A DNA stretch of 64,000 nt from Pseudomonas silvicola (GCF_026651855.1 NZ_CP093280.1:7400501-7464500); one strand, 5' to 3'. Positions 43,090 through 51,742 are shown, counted from the stretch's first letter. The notes: generated from the sequence alone by a model not told the origin. A program made the numbers and translations.

Positions 43090-43105
43090 GGGGGGTTTGG
43101 GGGGG
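43090..43105 (+). other. G-rich tract upstream of algI
   Basis: Six G, three T and seven G in a row occur in the algI leader, 41 bases before the start. Such runs can fold into G-quadruplexes or cause slippage. No function is known here. Confidence 0.4.
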
Positions 43106-43145
43106 CTTCGGCCCTTGTGTATGGATCAAACAAGGAGAGATCGGG

Positions 43146-44696
43146 ATGGTTTTCTCATCTAACGTGTTCCTGTTCCTGTTCTTGCCGGTCTTTCTCGGCT
43201 TGTACTACCTGTGCGGCAATCGTTACCGCAACCTGCTGTTATTGGTCGCCAGCTATGTGTTCTACGCCTGGTGGCGGGTGGATTTCCTGGCGCTGTTCGC
43301 CGCGGTCACCCTATGGAACTACTGGATCGGCCTGCGCGTAGGCGCCGCCGGCATCCGCACCAAACCCGCGCAACGCTGGCTGTTGCTGGGCGTGGCCGTG
43401 GACCTGTGCGTGCTGGGCTACTTCAAGTACGCCAACTTCGGCGTGGAAAGCATCAACGCCATCATTACCTCGTTCGGCATGCAGCCGTTCATTCTTACCC
43501 ACGTGCTGCTGCCCATCGGCATCTCGTTCTACATTTTCGAATCGATCAGCTACATCATCGACGTGTACCGTGGCGACACCCCGGCCACGCGCAACCTGAT
43601 CGACTTCGCCGCGTTCGTGGCCATCTTCCCGCACCTGATCGCCGGGCCGGTGCTGCGCTTCGCCGACCTGGTGGACCAGTTCAACAACCGCACCCACACC
43701 CTGGACAAGTTCAGCGAAGGCGCCACCCGCTTCATGCAGGGTTTCATCAAGAAGGTGTTCATCGCCGACACCCTGGCCACTGTCTCGGACCACTGCTTCG
43801 CGCTGACCAACCCCACCACCGGCGACGCCTGGCTGGGTGCGCTGTCCTATACCGCGCAACTGTACTTCGACTTCTCCGGCTACAGCGACATGGCCATCGG
43901 CCTGGGCCTGATGATGGGTTTCCGCTTCATGGAAAACTTCAAGCAACCCTACATCAGCCAGTCGATCACCGAGTTCTGGCGCCGCTGGCACATCAGCCTG
44001 TCGACCTGGCTGCGCGACTACCTGTACATCACCCTGGGCGGCAACCGCAAAGGCACCCTGGCCACCTACCGCAACCTGTTCCTGACCATGCTGCTGGGCG
44101 GCCTGTGGCACGGCGCCAACTTCACCTACATCATCTGGGGTGCCTGGCACGGCGCCTGGCTGGCCATCGAACGGCTGCTGGGCATCAACACCACGCCACG
44201 CTCGCTGAACCCCATCCGCTGGGTGCTGACCTTCCTGCTGGTGATCATGGGCTGGGTGATCTTCCGCGCCGAGAACCTGCACGTGGCCTACCGCATGTAC
44301 GGCGCCATGTTCAGCTTCGGCGACTGGCACCTGTCGGAACTCAACGCCGCCAGCCTCACCGGCCTGCAAGTCGCCACCCTGGTGGTCGCCTACCTCACCC
44401 TGGCGTTCTTCGGCCTGCGTGACCTGTACAGCAACCCGCCCAAGCCCAAGGCCAAGGCGCCGGTGGCCGAAGCCAACGGCCCGGCCACCGCGCAACCTGG
44501 CCTGTACCGCGCCACCCCGGGCGACAACCCGGCTGCCCTGGCGGCCCATGCCCATGGCCATCAGGTGCAAGCCTCGTACTGGACCGTGGACTGGAGCCGG
44601 TACCTGATGCGCGCCCTGGTGCTGCTGCTGTTCGTGGCATCGATCCTGAAGCTGTCGGCGCAGAGCTTCTCGCCATTCCTTTACTTCCAGTTTTGA
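43146..44696 (+). CDS. algI: Alginate O-acetylation membrane protein AlgI (MBOAT)
   Basis: A 516-residue multi-spanning MBOAT acyltransferase that passes acetyl groups across the inner membrane. Motifs: FDFSGYSDMAIGLGLMMGF, EFWRRWHISLSTWLRDYLYI and LLGGLWHGANFTYIIWGAWHG, with catalytic H322 at the P. aeruginosa position. A soluble proline/alanine-rich insert lies near residues 430-480. AAGGAGA precedes the ATG. Confidence 0.96.
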   Translation: MVFSSNVFLFLFLPVFLGLYYLCGNRYRNLLLLVASYVFYAWWRVDFLALFAAVTLWNYWIGLRVGAAGIRTKPAQRWLLLGVAVDLCVLGYFKYANFGVESINAIITSFGMQPFILTHVLLPIGISFYIFESISYIIDVYRGDTPATRNLIDFAAFVAIFPHLIAGPVLRFADLVDQFNNRTHTLDKFSEGATRFMQGFIKKVFIADTLATVSDHCFALTNPTTGDAWLGALSYTAQLYFDFSGYSDMAIGLGLMMGFRFMENFKQPYISQSITEFWRRWHISLSTWLRDYLYITLGGNRKGTLATYRNLFLTMLLGGLWHGANFTYIIWGAWHGAWLAIERLLGINTTPRSLNPIRWVLTFLLVIMGWVIFRAENLHVAYRMYGAMFSFGDWHLSELNAASLTGLQVATLVVAYLTLAFFGLRDLYSNPPKPKAKAPVAEANGPATAQPGLYRATPGDNPAALAAHAHGHQVQASYWTVDWSRYLMRALVLLLFVASILKLSAQSFSPFLYFQF

Positions 44697-44707
44697 GCGA
44701 GCCGACC

Positions 44708-45856
44708 ATGACCCGATCATTACGCATTCTCTACATCCTGCTGTTCCTGGCCGTGCTGCTGGGCCTGGGCATCTGGTCGCTATGGAGCTTCGCCAGCTTC
44801 AACCGCACCGCGCAGATGACCGTGCTCAACGGCAAGTTCACCAAGGCGGTGGAAACCCACTACGACGACCAGTTCCCGATCAAGCGCCTGGGCACCAACC
44901 TGTGGGCCGCGGTGGACTTCAAGCTGTTCAACGAAGGCCGTCCCGGCGTGGTGCTGGGCCGCGACCAATGGCTGTACAGCGACGAGGAGTTCGACCCGGT
45001 GGCCGGCGGCCAGCAGATCGAAGCCGACAACTTGGCCCTGATCAAAGGTGTGCGTGACCAGCTCAAGCAACACGGTGTGCAACTGGTACTGGCCATCGTT
45101 CCGGCCAAGGCCCGCCTGTACCCCGAGCACATCGGTGCCACCGCGCCGGCCGAACTGCACAAGGACCTGTACCAGCAGTTCCACGCCCAGGCCGCGGCCG
45201 CCGGCATCCTCGCCCCCGACCTGCTGGCCCCGCTGCAACAAGCCAAGGCCCAGGGCCAGGTGTTCCTGCGCACCGACACCCACTGGACGCCCATGGGCGC
45301 CGAAGTGGTGGCGCACAACCTGAGCACCGCCATTGCCCAGAAAGCGCCGCTGAGCGGCGACCCGCAAACCTTCGTCACCGCCAGCGAACCGGCCAAGCCG
45401 TACAAGGGCGACCTGACCAACTTCCTGCCCCTGGACCCGCTGTTCAGCAACCTGCTGCCCAAGCCCGATGAACTGGCCCAGCGCACCACCACCCAGGCCG
45501 GTGACAAGGCCGCCAGCGGTGACGCTCTGTTCGGTGGCAGCGAAATTCCAGTGGCACTGGTGGGCACCAGCTACAGCGCCAACCCGCACTGGAACTTCCT
45601 GGGCGCCCTGCAGCAGTCGCTGCATAGCGACGTGGTCAATTACGCCGAAGACGGCCACGGCCCGATTCTGCCGATGCTCAAGTACCTGCAAACCGACGCA
45701 TTCAAGAACAGCCCGCCACAAGTGCTGATCTGGGAATTCCCGGAACGATATCTGCCGATGAAAAACGACCTCAGCGACTTTGATCCGAACTGGATCGCCG
45801 AGCTGAAAAAAGACCCGAACACCAACCAGAACCTGGCTGTGGGCCAATCCAACTGA
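44708..45856 (+). CDS. algJ: Alginate O-acetyltransferase AlgJ
   Basis: A 382-residue periplasm-facing SGNH-like protein anchored by one N-terminal membrane helix (residues 5-28). The acetyltransferase residues appear as RTDTHWTP (Asp/His) and GTSYSANPHW (Ser), parallel to AlgX. It receives acetyl groups from AlgI. Start at 44708; a TTG at 44693 overlapping algI is the alternative. Confidence 0.95.
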   Translation: MTRSLRILYILLFLAVLLGLGIWSLWSFASFNRTAQMTVLNGKFTKAVETHYDDQFPIKRLGTNLWAAVDFKLFNEGRPGVVLGRDQWLYSDEEFDPVAGGQQIEADNLALIKGVRDQLKQHGVQLVLAIVPAKARLYPEHIGATAPAELHKDLYQQFHAQAAAAGILAPDLLAPLQQAKAQGQVFLRTDTHWTPMGAEVVAHNLSTAIAQKAPLSGDPQTFVTASEPAKPYKGDLTNFLPLDPLFSNLLPKPDELAQRTTTQAGDKAASGDALFGGSEIPVALVGTSYSANPHWNFLGALQQSLHSDVVNYAEDGHGPILPMLKYLQTDAFKNSPPQVLIWEFPERYLPMKNDLSDFDPNWIAELKKDPNTNQNLAVGQSN

Positions 45857-45902
45857 GCCTTCGTCAAGAGCGCTCGACCTTACAAGCAAAGAGGAATCGC
45901 AC

Positions 45903-46553
45903 ATGACCGCACGTACCGTTAAAACCCGTCTCGCCGCCGCTGTCATCGCCGCTGCCGGCCTGCTCTCCACCCAGGCTTTCGCCGGTGGCGACGCCGCGCT
46001 CTACGGCCCTACCGCGCCAAAAGGCTCCGCGTTCGTTCGCGTCTACAACGCCAGCAACCAGGAAGTCAGCGCCAGCGTCGGCAACACCAACCTCAACGAA
46101 GTCGCGCCGCTGGCCAGCAGCGATTTCAGCTTCCTTCCCCAGGGCGACTACAGCGCCAAGGTAGGCGCCAAGACCCTGCCGGTGAAACTGGCTTCGGACC
46201 ACTACTACACCGTGGTCAACAACACCAACGGCAACCCGCAGCTGGTTGAGGAACCGCCGTTCAAGAACAAGCAGAAGTCGCTGGTACGCGTGCAGAACCT
46301 CAGCGACAAGCCCCTGACCCTGAAGACCGCCGACGGCAAGACCGACGTGGTCAAGGACGTGGCCGCCAAGGGTACCGGTGAGCGCGAGATCAACCCGGTG
46401 AAAGTCAGCCTGGCGCTGTACGAAGGCGACAAGAAAGTCAGCGACCTCAAGCCTGTGGCCCTGGAGCGTGGCGAAGCCGCCGTGCTGTACGTGACCGGCG
46501 AAGGCACCAGCCTGTCGCCAGTGTGGGTACAGCGCCCGGTCTCCACTCGCTGA
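45903..46553 (+). CDS. algF: Alginate O-acetylation protein AlgF
   Basis: A 216-residue periplasmic adaptor with a signal peptide (cleavage near AFA, about residue 27). It has two small beta-domains, for example SAFVRVYNASNQEVSASVG and KSLVRVQNLSDKPLTLKTAD. It is needed with AlgI and AlgJ for O-acetylation. AAGAGGAAT precedes the ATG. Confidence 0.95.
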   Translation: MTARTVKTRLAAAVIAAAGLLSTQAFAGGDAALYGPTAPKGSAFVRVYNASNQEVSASVGNTNLNEVAPLASSDFSFLPQGDYSAKVGAKTLPVKLASDHYYTVVNNTNGNPQLVEEPPFKNKQKSLVRVQNLSDKPLTLKTADGKTDVVKDVAAKGTGEREINPVKVSLALYEGDKKVSDLKPVALERGEAAVLYVTGEGTSLSPVWVQRPVSTR

Positions 46554-46572
46554 GAAGAATCGAGTTGGCCGC

Positions 46573-46589
46573 CCGCCCGAAACGGGCGG
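46573..46589. repeat. Intercistronic hairpin between algF and algA
   Basis: ccgcccg, loop aaa, cgggcgg form a tight 7-bp GC stem 20 bases past the algF stop, with no T run. It is the third hairpin dividing the alginate operon. Confidence 0.75.
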
Positions 46590-46663
46590 CTGACAGGGAA
46601 CAAAAACAAGACAGAAACGGCAACGCAAACGTCTAACAACCATTCGTTTATTGGAGAAACAAC

Positions 46664-48115
46664 ATGATTCCGGTGATCTTGTCAGGTGGTAGTGGCTCTC
46701 GTCTGTGGCCGCTTTCGCGCAAGCAGTTCCCCAAGCAATTCCTGGCCCTGACCGGCGAGCACACCCTGTTCCAGCAAACCCTGGAGCGCCTGGTGTTCGA
46801 AGGCATGGACACCCCTATCGTGGTCTGCAACAAAGACCACCGTTTCATCGTCAATGAACAGCTGAGCAACCTGAAGCTGGAAACCCAGGGCATCCTCATG
46901 GAACCCTTCGGCCGCAACACCGCGCCAGCGGTGGCCCTGACCGCCATGAAGCTGGTCAACGAAGGCCGCGACGAACTGATGCTGGTGCTACCGGCCGACC
47001 ACGTCATCGACGACCAGAAAGCCCTGCAACGCGCCCTGGCCCTGGCCACCGTGGCCGCCGAGCGTGGCGAGATGGTGCTGTTCGGCGTGCCGGCCACCAA
47101 GCCGGAAACCGGCTATGGCTACATCAAGTCCAGCAACGATGCCCTGCTGCCTGAAGGCGTTAGCCGCGTGTCGCACTTCGTCGAGAAACCGGACGAAAAA
47201 CGCGCCACCGAATTCGTCCAGGCAGGGGGCTACTTCTGGAACAGCGGCATGTTCCTGTTCCGCGCCAGCCGCTTCCTGGAAGAGCTGAAAAAGCATGACC
47301 CGGACATCTACGACACCTGCATGCTGACCCTGGAACGCAGCGTGAAGGATGGCGACAACATCGAGATCGATGAAGCCACCTTCGCCTGCTGCCCGGACAA
47401 CTCCATCGACTACGCGGTGATGGAAAAAACCCAGCGCGCCTGCGTGGTGCCGCTGACTGCCGGCTGGAGCGACGTGGGCTGCTGGTCGTCACTGTGGGAC
47501 GTGCACGAGAAAGACAGCAACGGCAACGTTACCAAGGGCGATGTGGTGGTACAGGACAGCCGCAACTGCATGATCCATGGCAACGGCAAGCTGGTGTCGG
47601 TGATCGGCCTGGAAAACATCGTGGTGGTGGAAACCAAGGACGCCATGATGATCGCCCACAAGGACAAGGTCCAGGGCGTGAAGCAGATGGTCGCCACCCT
47701 CAACGAACAGGGTCGCAGCGAAACCCAGAACCACTGTGAAGTGTACCGCCCGTGGGGCTCGTACGACTCGGTGGACATGGGTGGCCGCTTCCAGGTCAAG
47801 CACATCTCGGTCAAGCCCGGCGCCTGCCTGAGCCTGCAGATGCACCACCACCGCGCCGAACACTGGATCGTGGTTTCGGGCACCGCCGAAGTCACCTGTG
47901 ACGAGAACGTGTTCCTGCTCACCGAGAACCAGTCCACCTACATCCCGATTGCCTCCGTGCACCGCCTGCGCAACCCGGGCAAGATCCCGCTGGAAATCAT
48001 CGAAGTGCAGTCGGGTAGCTACCTGGGCGAGGATGACATCGAGCGCTTCGAAGACATCTACGGCCGCTCTACCCCGATCGAGCGTGGCGTGTCGGTGAAA
48101 ACCATCGCTCAATAA
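46664..48115 (+). CDS. algA: Mannose-1-phosphate guanylyltransferase / mannose-6-phosphate isomerase
   Basis: A 483-residue bifunctional cytosolic enzyme. The N-terminal nucleotidyltransferase domain has GGSGSRLWPLSRKQFPKQF (residues 7-25) and makes GDP-mannose. The C-terminal cupin holds the isomerase (QMHHHRAEHWIVVSGTAEVT) and makes mannose-6-phosphate from fructose-6-phosphate. TTGGAGAAAC precedes the ATG. It is the last gene of the operon; a strong terminator follows. Confidence 0.97.
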   Translation: MIPVILSGGSGSRLWPLSRKQFPKQFLALTGEHTLFQQTLERLVFEGMDTPIVVCNKDHRFIVNEQLSNLKLETQGILMEPFGRNTAPAVALTAMKLVNEGRDELMLVLPADHVIDDQKALQRALALATVAAERGEMVLFGVPATKPETGYGYIKSSNDALLPEGVSRVSHFVEKPDEKRATEFVQAGGYFWNSGMFLFRASRFLEELKKHDPDIYDTCMLTLERSVKDGDNIEIDEATFACCPDNSIDYAVMEKTQRACVVPLTAGWSDVGCWSSLWDVHEKDSNGNVTKGDVVVQDSRNCMIHGNGKLVSVIGLENIVVVETKDAMMIAHKDKVQGVKQMVATLNEQGRSETQNHCEVYRPWGSYDSVDMGGRFQVKHISVKPGACLSLQMHHHRAEHWIVVSGTAEVTCDENVFLLTENQSTYIPIASVHRLRNPGKIPLEIIEVQSGSYLGEDDIERFEDIYGRSTPIERGVSVKTIAQ

Positions 48116-48133
48116 GGCATCACCGCGGGTATG

Positions 48134-48192
48134 AAAGCCCCTGCCTCATTCGCTGCGTCCCCTATCCGCAGCCAGTGAGGCAGGGGCTTTTT
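48134..48192 (+). terminator. Terminator of the alginate operon
   Basis: aaagcccctgcctca (48134-48148) pairs exactly with tgaggcaggggcttt (48176-48190), and the T run continues to 48192. It starts 19 bases past the algA stop. Confidence 0.92.
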
Positions 48193-48279
48193 CATGGGCG
48201 CCGGCTCAGGGTTCGCCTACACAAGCCCTGCTGTCACAGGGTAGGATGACAGGCCTGTCTATTCACCTGTGGTCACCCC

Positions 48280-48744
48280 ATGCTCATCGGCACCCTCCTC
48301 ATCATCGCCTGGCTGTTCCTGCTGGTGCGCTACCCGAAAAAAGCCTTGCCCATTTCCCTGGTCGCCCTGGCAGGCCTGGCCATGGTCGGCCTCAGCGTGC
48401 TGTGGCAAGACAACCGCGAACTGGCGCAGCTGGCGCGCATGGGCTTGCACTTCAAGTACGACACCGAACAATGCCCGGCCGACCGGCCGGTGCGGGTGAG
48501 CATGAAGAACGGCAACAGCGTGCCACTGGTGGAGCTGCAATGGCGCCTGGCGGCTTTCGCCCCTGGCGACAGCGTGAACCTGGTGCAGGACGACTACGAC
48601 GCCCCGCGCTATCGGGGGCCAGGGCAGTTGCAGCCCGGCGCCGAATGGGCCGACTGCCTGCCGCTACCGCCGTTGCGGCCAGGGTACCGGGCGCAGACGC
48701 TGGAGTTCAGGGCGGAGCGGTTGCAGGGTAGTTTCGCCAACTGA
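48280..48744 (+). CDS. Small membrane-anchored protein of unknown function
   Basis: A 154-residue protein with two N-terminal hydrophobic helices (residues 2-17 and 24-42) and a soluble C-terminal domain (residues 55-150) carrying two cysteines (CPADRP and DCLPLPP). The pattern FxYDxxxCPxxxPVRVxMKNGNxxPL looks like a small beta-sandwich. Genes like it occur next to alginate clusters in other pseudomonads. I know no function. Confidence 0.75.
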   Translation: MLIGTLLIIAWLFLLVRYPKKALPISLVALAGLAMVGLSVLWQDNRELAQLARMGLHFKYDTEQCPADRPVRVSMKNGNSVPLVELQWRLAAFAPGDSVNLVQDDYDAPRYRGPGQLQPGAEWADCLPLPPLRPGYRAQTLEFRAERLQGSFAN

Positions 48745-48790
48745 GTGGCGTAACCGGAACGCTATTCCACCTGACTGAAAGGGAACCAAC

Positions 48791-49603
48791 ATGCCTGTCA
48801 CCCTCATCACCGGTTGCTCAAGCGGCATCGGCCTGGCCGTTGCCCGCACGTTCAAGCAGGCAGGCCACAGCGTATGGGCAACCGCCAGGCGGCCCCAGGA
48901 CGTAGACCGCCTGGCGGCCGAGGGCTTTCAGGCGCGTCAGCTCGACGTCAACGATGAAACCGCCGTGGCCGCGCTGGCGACCGAGTTGCCGAACCTGGAT
49001 ATCCTGATCAACAACGCCGGCTACGGCGCCATGGGCCCGCTGCTGGACGGCGGCGTGGCCAGCATTCGCCAGCAGTTTGAAACCAATGTGTTCTCCATCG
49101 TCGGCGTCACCCGCGCGCTGTTCCCGCTGCTGCGCGCCAGCCGCGGGCTGGTGGTGAACATCGGCAGCGTCTCCGGCGTGCTGGTGACCCCGTTCGCCGG
49201 CGCCTACTGCGCTTCCAAGGCCGCCGTGCATGGCGTGAGCGATGCCCTGCGCATGGAACTGGCACCGTTCGGCATTCGCGTGATGGAAGTACAACCGGGC
49301 GCCATCGACACCCAGTTCGCCAACAACGCCAGCCGCGAAGCCGAGCAGGTGCTTGCCGAGGGTTCGCCGTGGTGGCCGTTGCAGGCGCAGATCCGCGCGC
49401 GGGCGCGGGCGTCGCAGGACCGGCCTACGCCGGCCGACGAGTTCGCCAACCGCCTGCTGGCCGCCGTGCAGAAGCCCGCGCCGCCGCGCCTGGTGCGCAT
49501 CGGCAACGGCAGCCGGGCGTTGCCGTGGCTGGAGAGGTGGATGCCGAAGGGCATCGTCGAAGGGGTTTTAAAGCGCAAGTTCGGGTTGAACCGAGATTTG
49601 TAG
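48791..49603 (+). CDS. Short-chain dehydrogenase/reductase
   Basis: A 270-residue classical SDR. TGCSSGIG (residues 7-14) binds the cofactor, NNAGYG is the structural motif, the catalytic Ser lies in IGSVSG and Tyr-x3-Lys is in AYCASKAAVHG. ATARRP after strand two suggests NADP(H). The substrate is unknown; the C-terminus resembles lipid or sterol-type SDRs. Its TAG stop lies inside a REP-like element. Confidence 0.88.
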   Translation: MPVTLITGCSSGIGLAVARTFKQAGHSVWATARRPQDVDRLAAEGFQARQLDVNDETAVAALATELPNLDILINNAGYGAMGPLLDGGVASIRQQFETNVFSIVGVTRALFPLLRASRGLVVNIGSVSGVLVTPFAGAYCASKAAVHGVSDALRMELAPFGIRVMEVQPGAIDTQFANNASREAEQVLAEGSPWWPLQAQIRARARASQDRPTPADEFANRLLAAVQKPAPPRLVRIGNGSRALPWLERWMPKGIVEGVLKRKFGLNRDL

Positions 49604-49633
49604 CCGCTGCCGCCGGGCTGCGCGGGGCCTACA
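49599..49633. repeat. GTAGCCGC-family repeat overlapping the SDR stop codon
   Basis: tgtagccgctgccgccgggc and the downstream gcctaca are partly complementary. The TAG stop of the SDR is the tag of gtagcc, so the repeat invades the coding end. Confidence 0.65.
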
Positions 49634-49651
49634 GCCCATCGCTAGAGTTGC

Positions 49652-49812
49652 GTCAAGGATGTGGTCGGATTTCATGGCGAGTCGGTATCCGACCTACACG
49701 CCGCCTTCGCCTTCACGCAACCGTTGCGGTGAAAGCCGAGCTGGCGCACAAAAGCATCAACCAGTGGGTAACCGAAGTCCTGGCGAAAGAGGCACGGTTT
49801 TCATTGGGCTAG
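49652..49812 (+). pseudogene. Remnant of a HicB-family antitoxin gene
   Basis: Two pieces in different frames read as HicB. Bases 49652-49714 encode VKDVVGFHGESVSDLHAAF, the end of the HicB N-terminal domain (DVVxFHGxSVxxLxxAF). Bases 49711-49812 encode LHATVAVKAELAHKSINQW plus VTEVLAKEA, the C-terminal ribbon-helix-helix. The intervening 35 or so codons are missing, the 5' end is replaced by repeat sequence, and no hicA toxin is nearby. It is therefore a relic of a toxin-antitoxin locus. Recognition is by motif memory. Confidence 0.7.
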
Positions 49813-49850
49813 ATGCGTTGAAACGGCGTCGTCTGCATCGCGACTAAAGT

Positions 49851-49880
49851 CGGCTCCTACGCCGTGCGTGGTAGGAGCCG
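49851..49880. repeat. REP hairpin, 10-bp stem
   Basis: cggctcctac (49851-49860) pairs exactly with gtaggagccg (49871-49880). The word TAGGAGC is typical of pseudomonad REPs. Confidence 0.85.
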
Positions 49881-49997
49881 TCCTAGGCCGCGCGCCGAGG
49901 TACACGGGGCCCCGTAGCAGCGGCGGGGCGGCCATCCGCCGTAGGCCGCGTCCGCAGGCGCCGCGCATTGGCGGGCAGACCGCGCAGAGGCCGGACG

Positions 49998-50050
49998 CAG
50001 CCTGGCGGCAGCTGCTACGCGGGTTCGGTTTAGCCGCTGCCGCCAGGCTG
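49998..50050. repeat. GTAGCCGC-family inverted repeat
   Basis: cagcctggcggcagctgcta (49998-50017) and tagccgctgccgccaggctg (50031-50050) are complementary at 19 of 20 positions. Together with the neighbouring repeats it fills most of 49813-50089, where no gene is seen. Confidence 0.85.
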
Positions 50051-50089
50051 TGCTGGGCCGGCCGATGGACCGCGTCGGCGGCTACATCT

Positions 50090-50338
50090 TCACGCGAAGG
50101 CGCCGCGCGCCTCGATCACGTCCAGCACCGCACAGCCTTCCTCCAGCAAGAGATTTGCCGTGTTGACCACCGCCTTCAGATCCTGATCATCACTATTGCT
50201 CAGCGTCAGGCTGCTCAGTGATTGCATCAACTCACGGGCGGTACCAATGCGGTGCATGGCCAGGGCGTAGAGAATTGCTACGGGAGCCTGGGTGTCGAGG
50301 AAGATTGCGGGGGAATGGGGAAGCGGGATTAACGACAT
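50090..50338 (-). CDS. Small protein of unknown function (82 residues)
   Basis: An 82-residue protein without signal peptide. The C-terminal half (LTLSNSDDQDLKAVVNTANL, then LLEEGCAVLDVIEA) looks like a two-helix hairpin; the N-terminus is hydrophobic. It resembles the many short lineage-specific pseudomonad proteins that sit downstream of a structured leader, as here (50340-50590). Function unknown. Confidence 0.6.
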   Translation of the reverse strand: MSLIPLPHSPAIFLDTQAPVAILYALAMHRIGTARELMQSLSSLTLSNSDDQDLKAVVNTANLLLEEGCAVLDVIEARGAFA

Positions 50339-50339
50339 A

Positions 50340-50590
50340 GGTCACTCCATTGAGAAAACAGAGCTGCCTGCATCGTCGCCAAACGATGGGTGGCAGCTGT
50401 ACGCAGGTTGGCGAACCGGTGTTTTCTCAATCCCGGCAGACCCGGAGGTCTCCCGCGCACAGCTGCCATAACGCAACATCGCGGGTACGAGAATACCCAC
50501 GATGATCGTGCTGCGCTGGTGCGCTGAAAAAACAAGCGGGTCGCCAAACCCGGTCGCAGGCTGCTGCGACGGGGGGCAGGTTAGCGTTGC
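50340..50590. other. Strongly folded non-coding element, candidate structured RNA
   Basis: Nested complementary segments: attgagaaaac (50349-50359) with gttttctcaat (50421-50431), inside it agctgcc (50362-50368) with ggcagct (50392-50398), and innermost catcgt (50371-50376) with acgatg (50383-50388). Further stems are agacc/ggtct (50438-50451), gggta/taccc (50483-50498) and gtcgcag/ctgcgac (50553-50570). Small open frames here are arginine- and serine-rich and unconvincing. It may be a leader of the 82-residue gene (minus strand) or an independent RNA. Confidence 0.55.
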
Positions 50591-50658
50591 GGTTAGGATG
50601 GTGCAAGACGATCCGAGAATTTCGGAAAGGTCTTACAGGTGCTATTCCCCAGCAAAAA

Positions 50659-51531
50659 TCATTCAGCCCCCGCCGAACCTTCCTTCACAACCACCGTACA
50701 CGTAGTACCCGCCGCCAACAGGAAACCATCCGGCACTTCATCAATATGAATACGCACCGGCACCCGCTGCGCCAGTCTCACCCAATTGAACGTCGGGTTC
50801 ACGTCCGCCACCAGCTCACGGCTTTCAGGGTTGTCCCGGTCGTAGATACCGCGAGAAATACTCTCGACGTGCCCCTTCAAGACCTCACCACTCATCATCT
50901 GCAAATCAGCCTTGTCGCCCAGGTGCACATTCGGCAGCTTGGTCTCTTCGAAGTATCCATAAACCCAGAACGAGTTCTTGTCCACCACGGCCATCTTCGC
51001 CTCACCCGTGCGGGCGTAATCGCCTACGTGAACGTTGAGGTTGGTGACGTAGCCGTCGACCGTGGCCAGTACCTTGGTGCGCGACAGGTTCAACTGCGCG
51101 GCATCCAGGGCAGCCAGGGCCTGCTGGTAGTCGGCCTCGGCGCTGCTGGCGATGTTGCCGGCGTCTTCGCGGCTTTCCTTGGACACCACCAGGTTGTCCA
51201 TGTCGGCCCGGCGGCTGGCGTTGACCTTGCGCATCTCCCACGTGGCTTTGCGCGAAGCAACCAGGGCCTGGGCCTGTTTGACGGCGATCTGGTAGTGCTC
51301 GGGGTCGATCTGCAACAGCACGTCGCCCTTTTTCACCAACTGGTTGTCACGCACCGGCACAGCCACCACGTAACCGGTCACGTCGGGGGCGACGTTGATG
51401 ATGTCGGCACGCACCCGGCCGTCGCGGGTCCAGGGTGTTTCCATGTAGTGCACCCACAGCTCGCGGCCGATGAACACGGCCAGGGCCAGGATCAGCAAGG
51501 TGGCGATCAGGCTGAAAAACTTTTTCATCAA
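50659..51531 (-). CDS. HlyD-type membrane fusion protein (AaeA-like)
   Basis: A 290-residue periplasmic adaptor with one N-terminal membrane anchor (residues 5-22). The lipoyl halves TPWTRDGRVRADIINVAPDVTGYV and GYVTNLNVHVGDYARTGE flank a helical hairpin (about 75-150), followed by a beta-barrel. It joins the FUSC transporter to the outer-membrane NodT lipoprotein. The gene order outer-membrane protein, FUSC, DUF1656, adaptor identifies an Aae-like aromatic-acid efflux system. Confidence 0.88.
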   Translation of the reverse strand: MMKKFFSLIATLLILALAVFIGRELWVHYMETPWTRDGRVRADIINVAPDVTGYVVAVPVRDNQLVKKGDVLLQIDPEHYQIAVKQAQALVASRKATWEMRKVNASRRADMDNLVVSKESREDAGNIASSAEADYQQALAALDAAQLNLSRTKVLATVDGYVTNLNVHVGDYARTGEAKMAVVDKNSFWVYGYFEETKLPNVHLGDKADLQMMSGEVLKGHVESISRGIYDRDNPESRELVADVNPTFNWVRLAQRVPVRIHIDEVPDGFLLAAGTTCTVVVKEGSAGAE

Positions 51532-51538
51532 GTCAGTC

Positions 51539-51739
51539 TCAACGGTAAACGGTCAGCGCCATGGCGCCGAACAGGCAAACGAACAGGCTCAGGCGCAGCA
51601 GCGCCGGGTGCCAGAAGAAGCGGTACAGGTCCAGGCCACTGATAAAGCGGTCCAGGGCCCAGCCCACCCCAAGGGCGACAAGAAACATCAGGGTCATGGT
51701 CGGCATGTACACGCCATGAAAGGCTATTTCGCGAGGCAT
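51539..51739 (-). CDS. DUF1656 small membrane protein (AaeX-like)
   Basis: A 66-residue protein with two membrane helices (about residues 12-28 and 45-64) and the DUF1656 N-terminus MPREIAFHGVYMP. It is the small third component always found between the FUSC and HlyD genes in AaeAXB-type loci. It starts 3 bases after the FUSC stop and ends 7 bases before the adaptor gene. Confidence 0.9.
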   Translation of the reverse strand: MPREIAFHGVYMPTMTLMFLVALGVGWALDRFISGLDLYRFFWHPALLRLSLFVCLFGAMALTVYR

Positions 51740-51742
51740 GGG

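Noticed and set aside
50329-50547. 72-codon minus-strand frame over the folded element
   Set aside because: It is arginine/serine-rich, has no ribosome-binding site, and its sequence is better explained by the nested stems.
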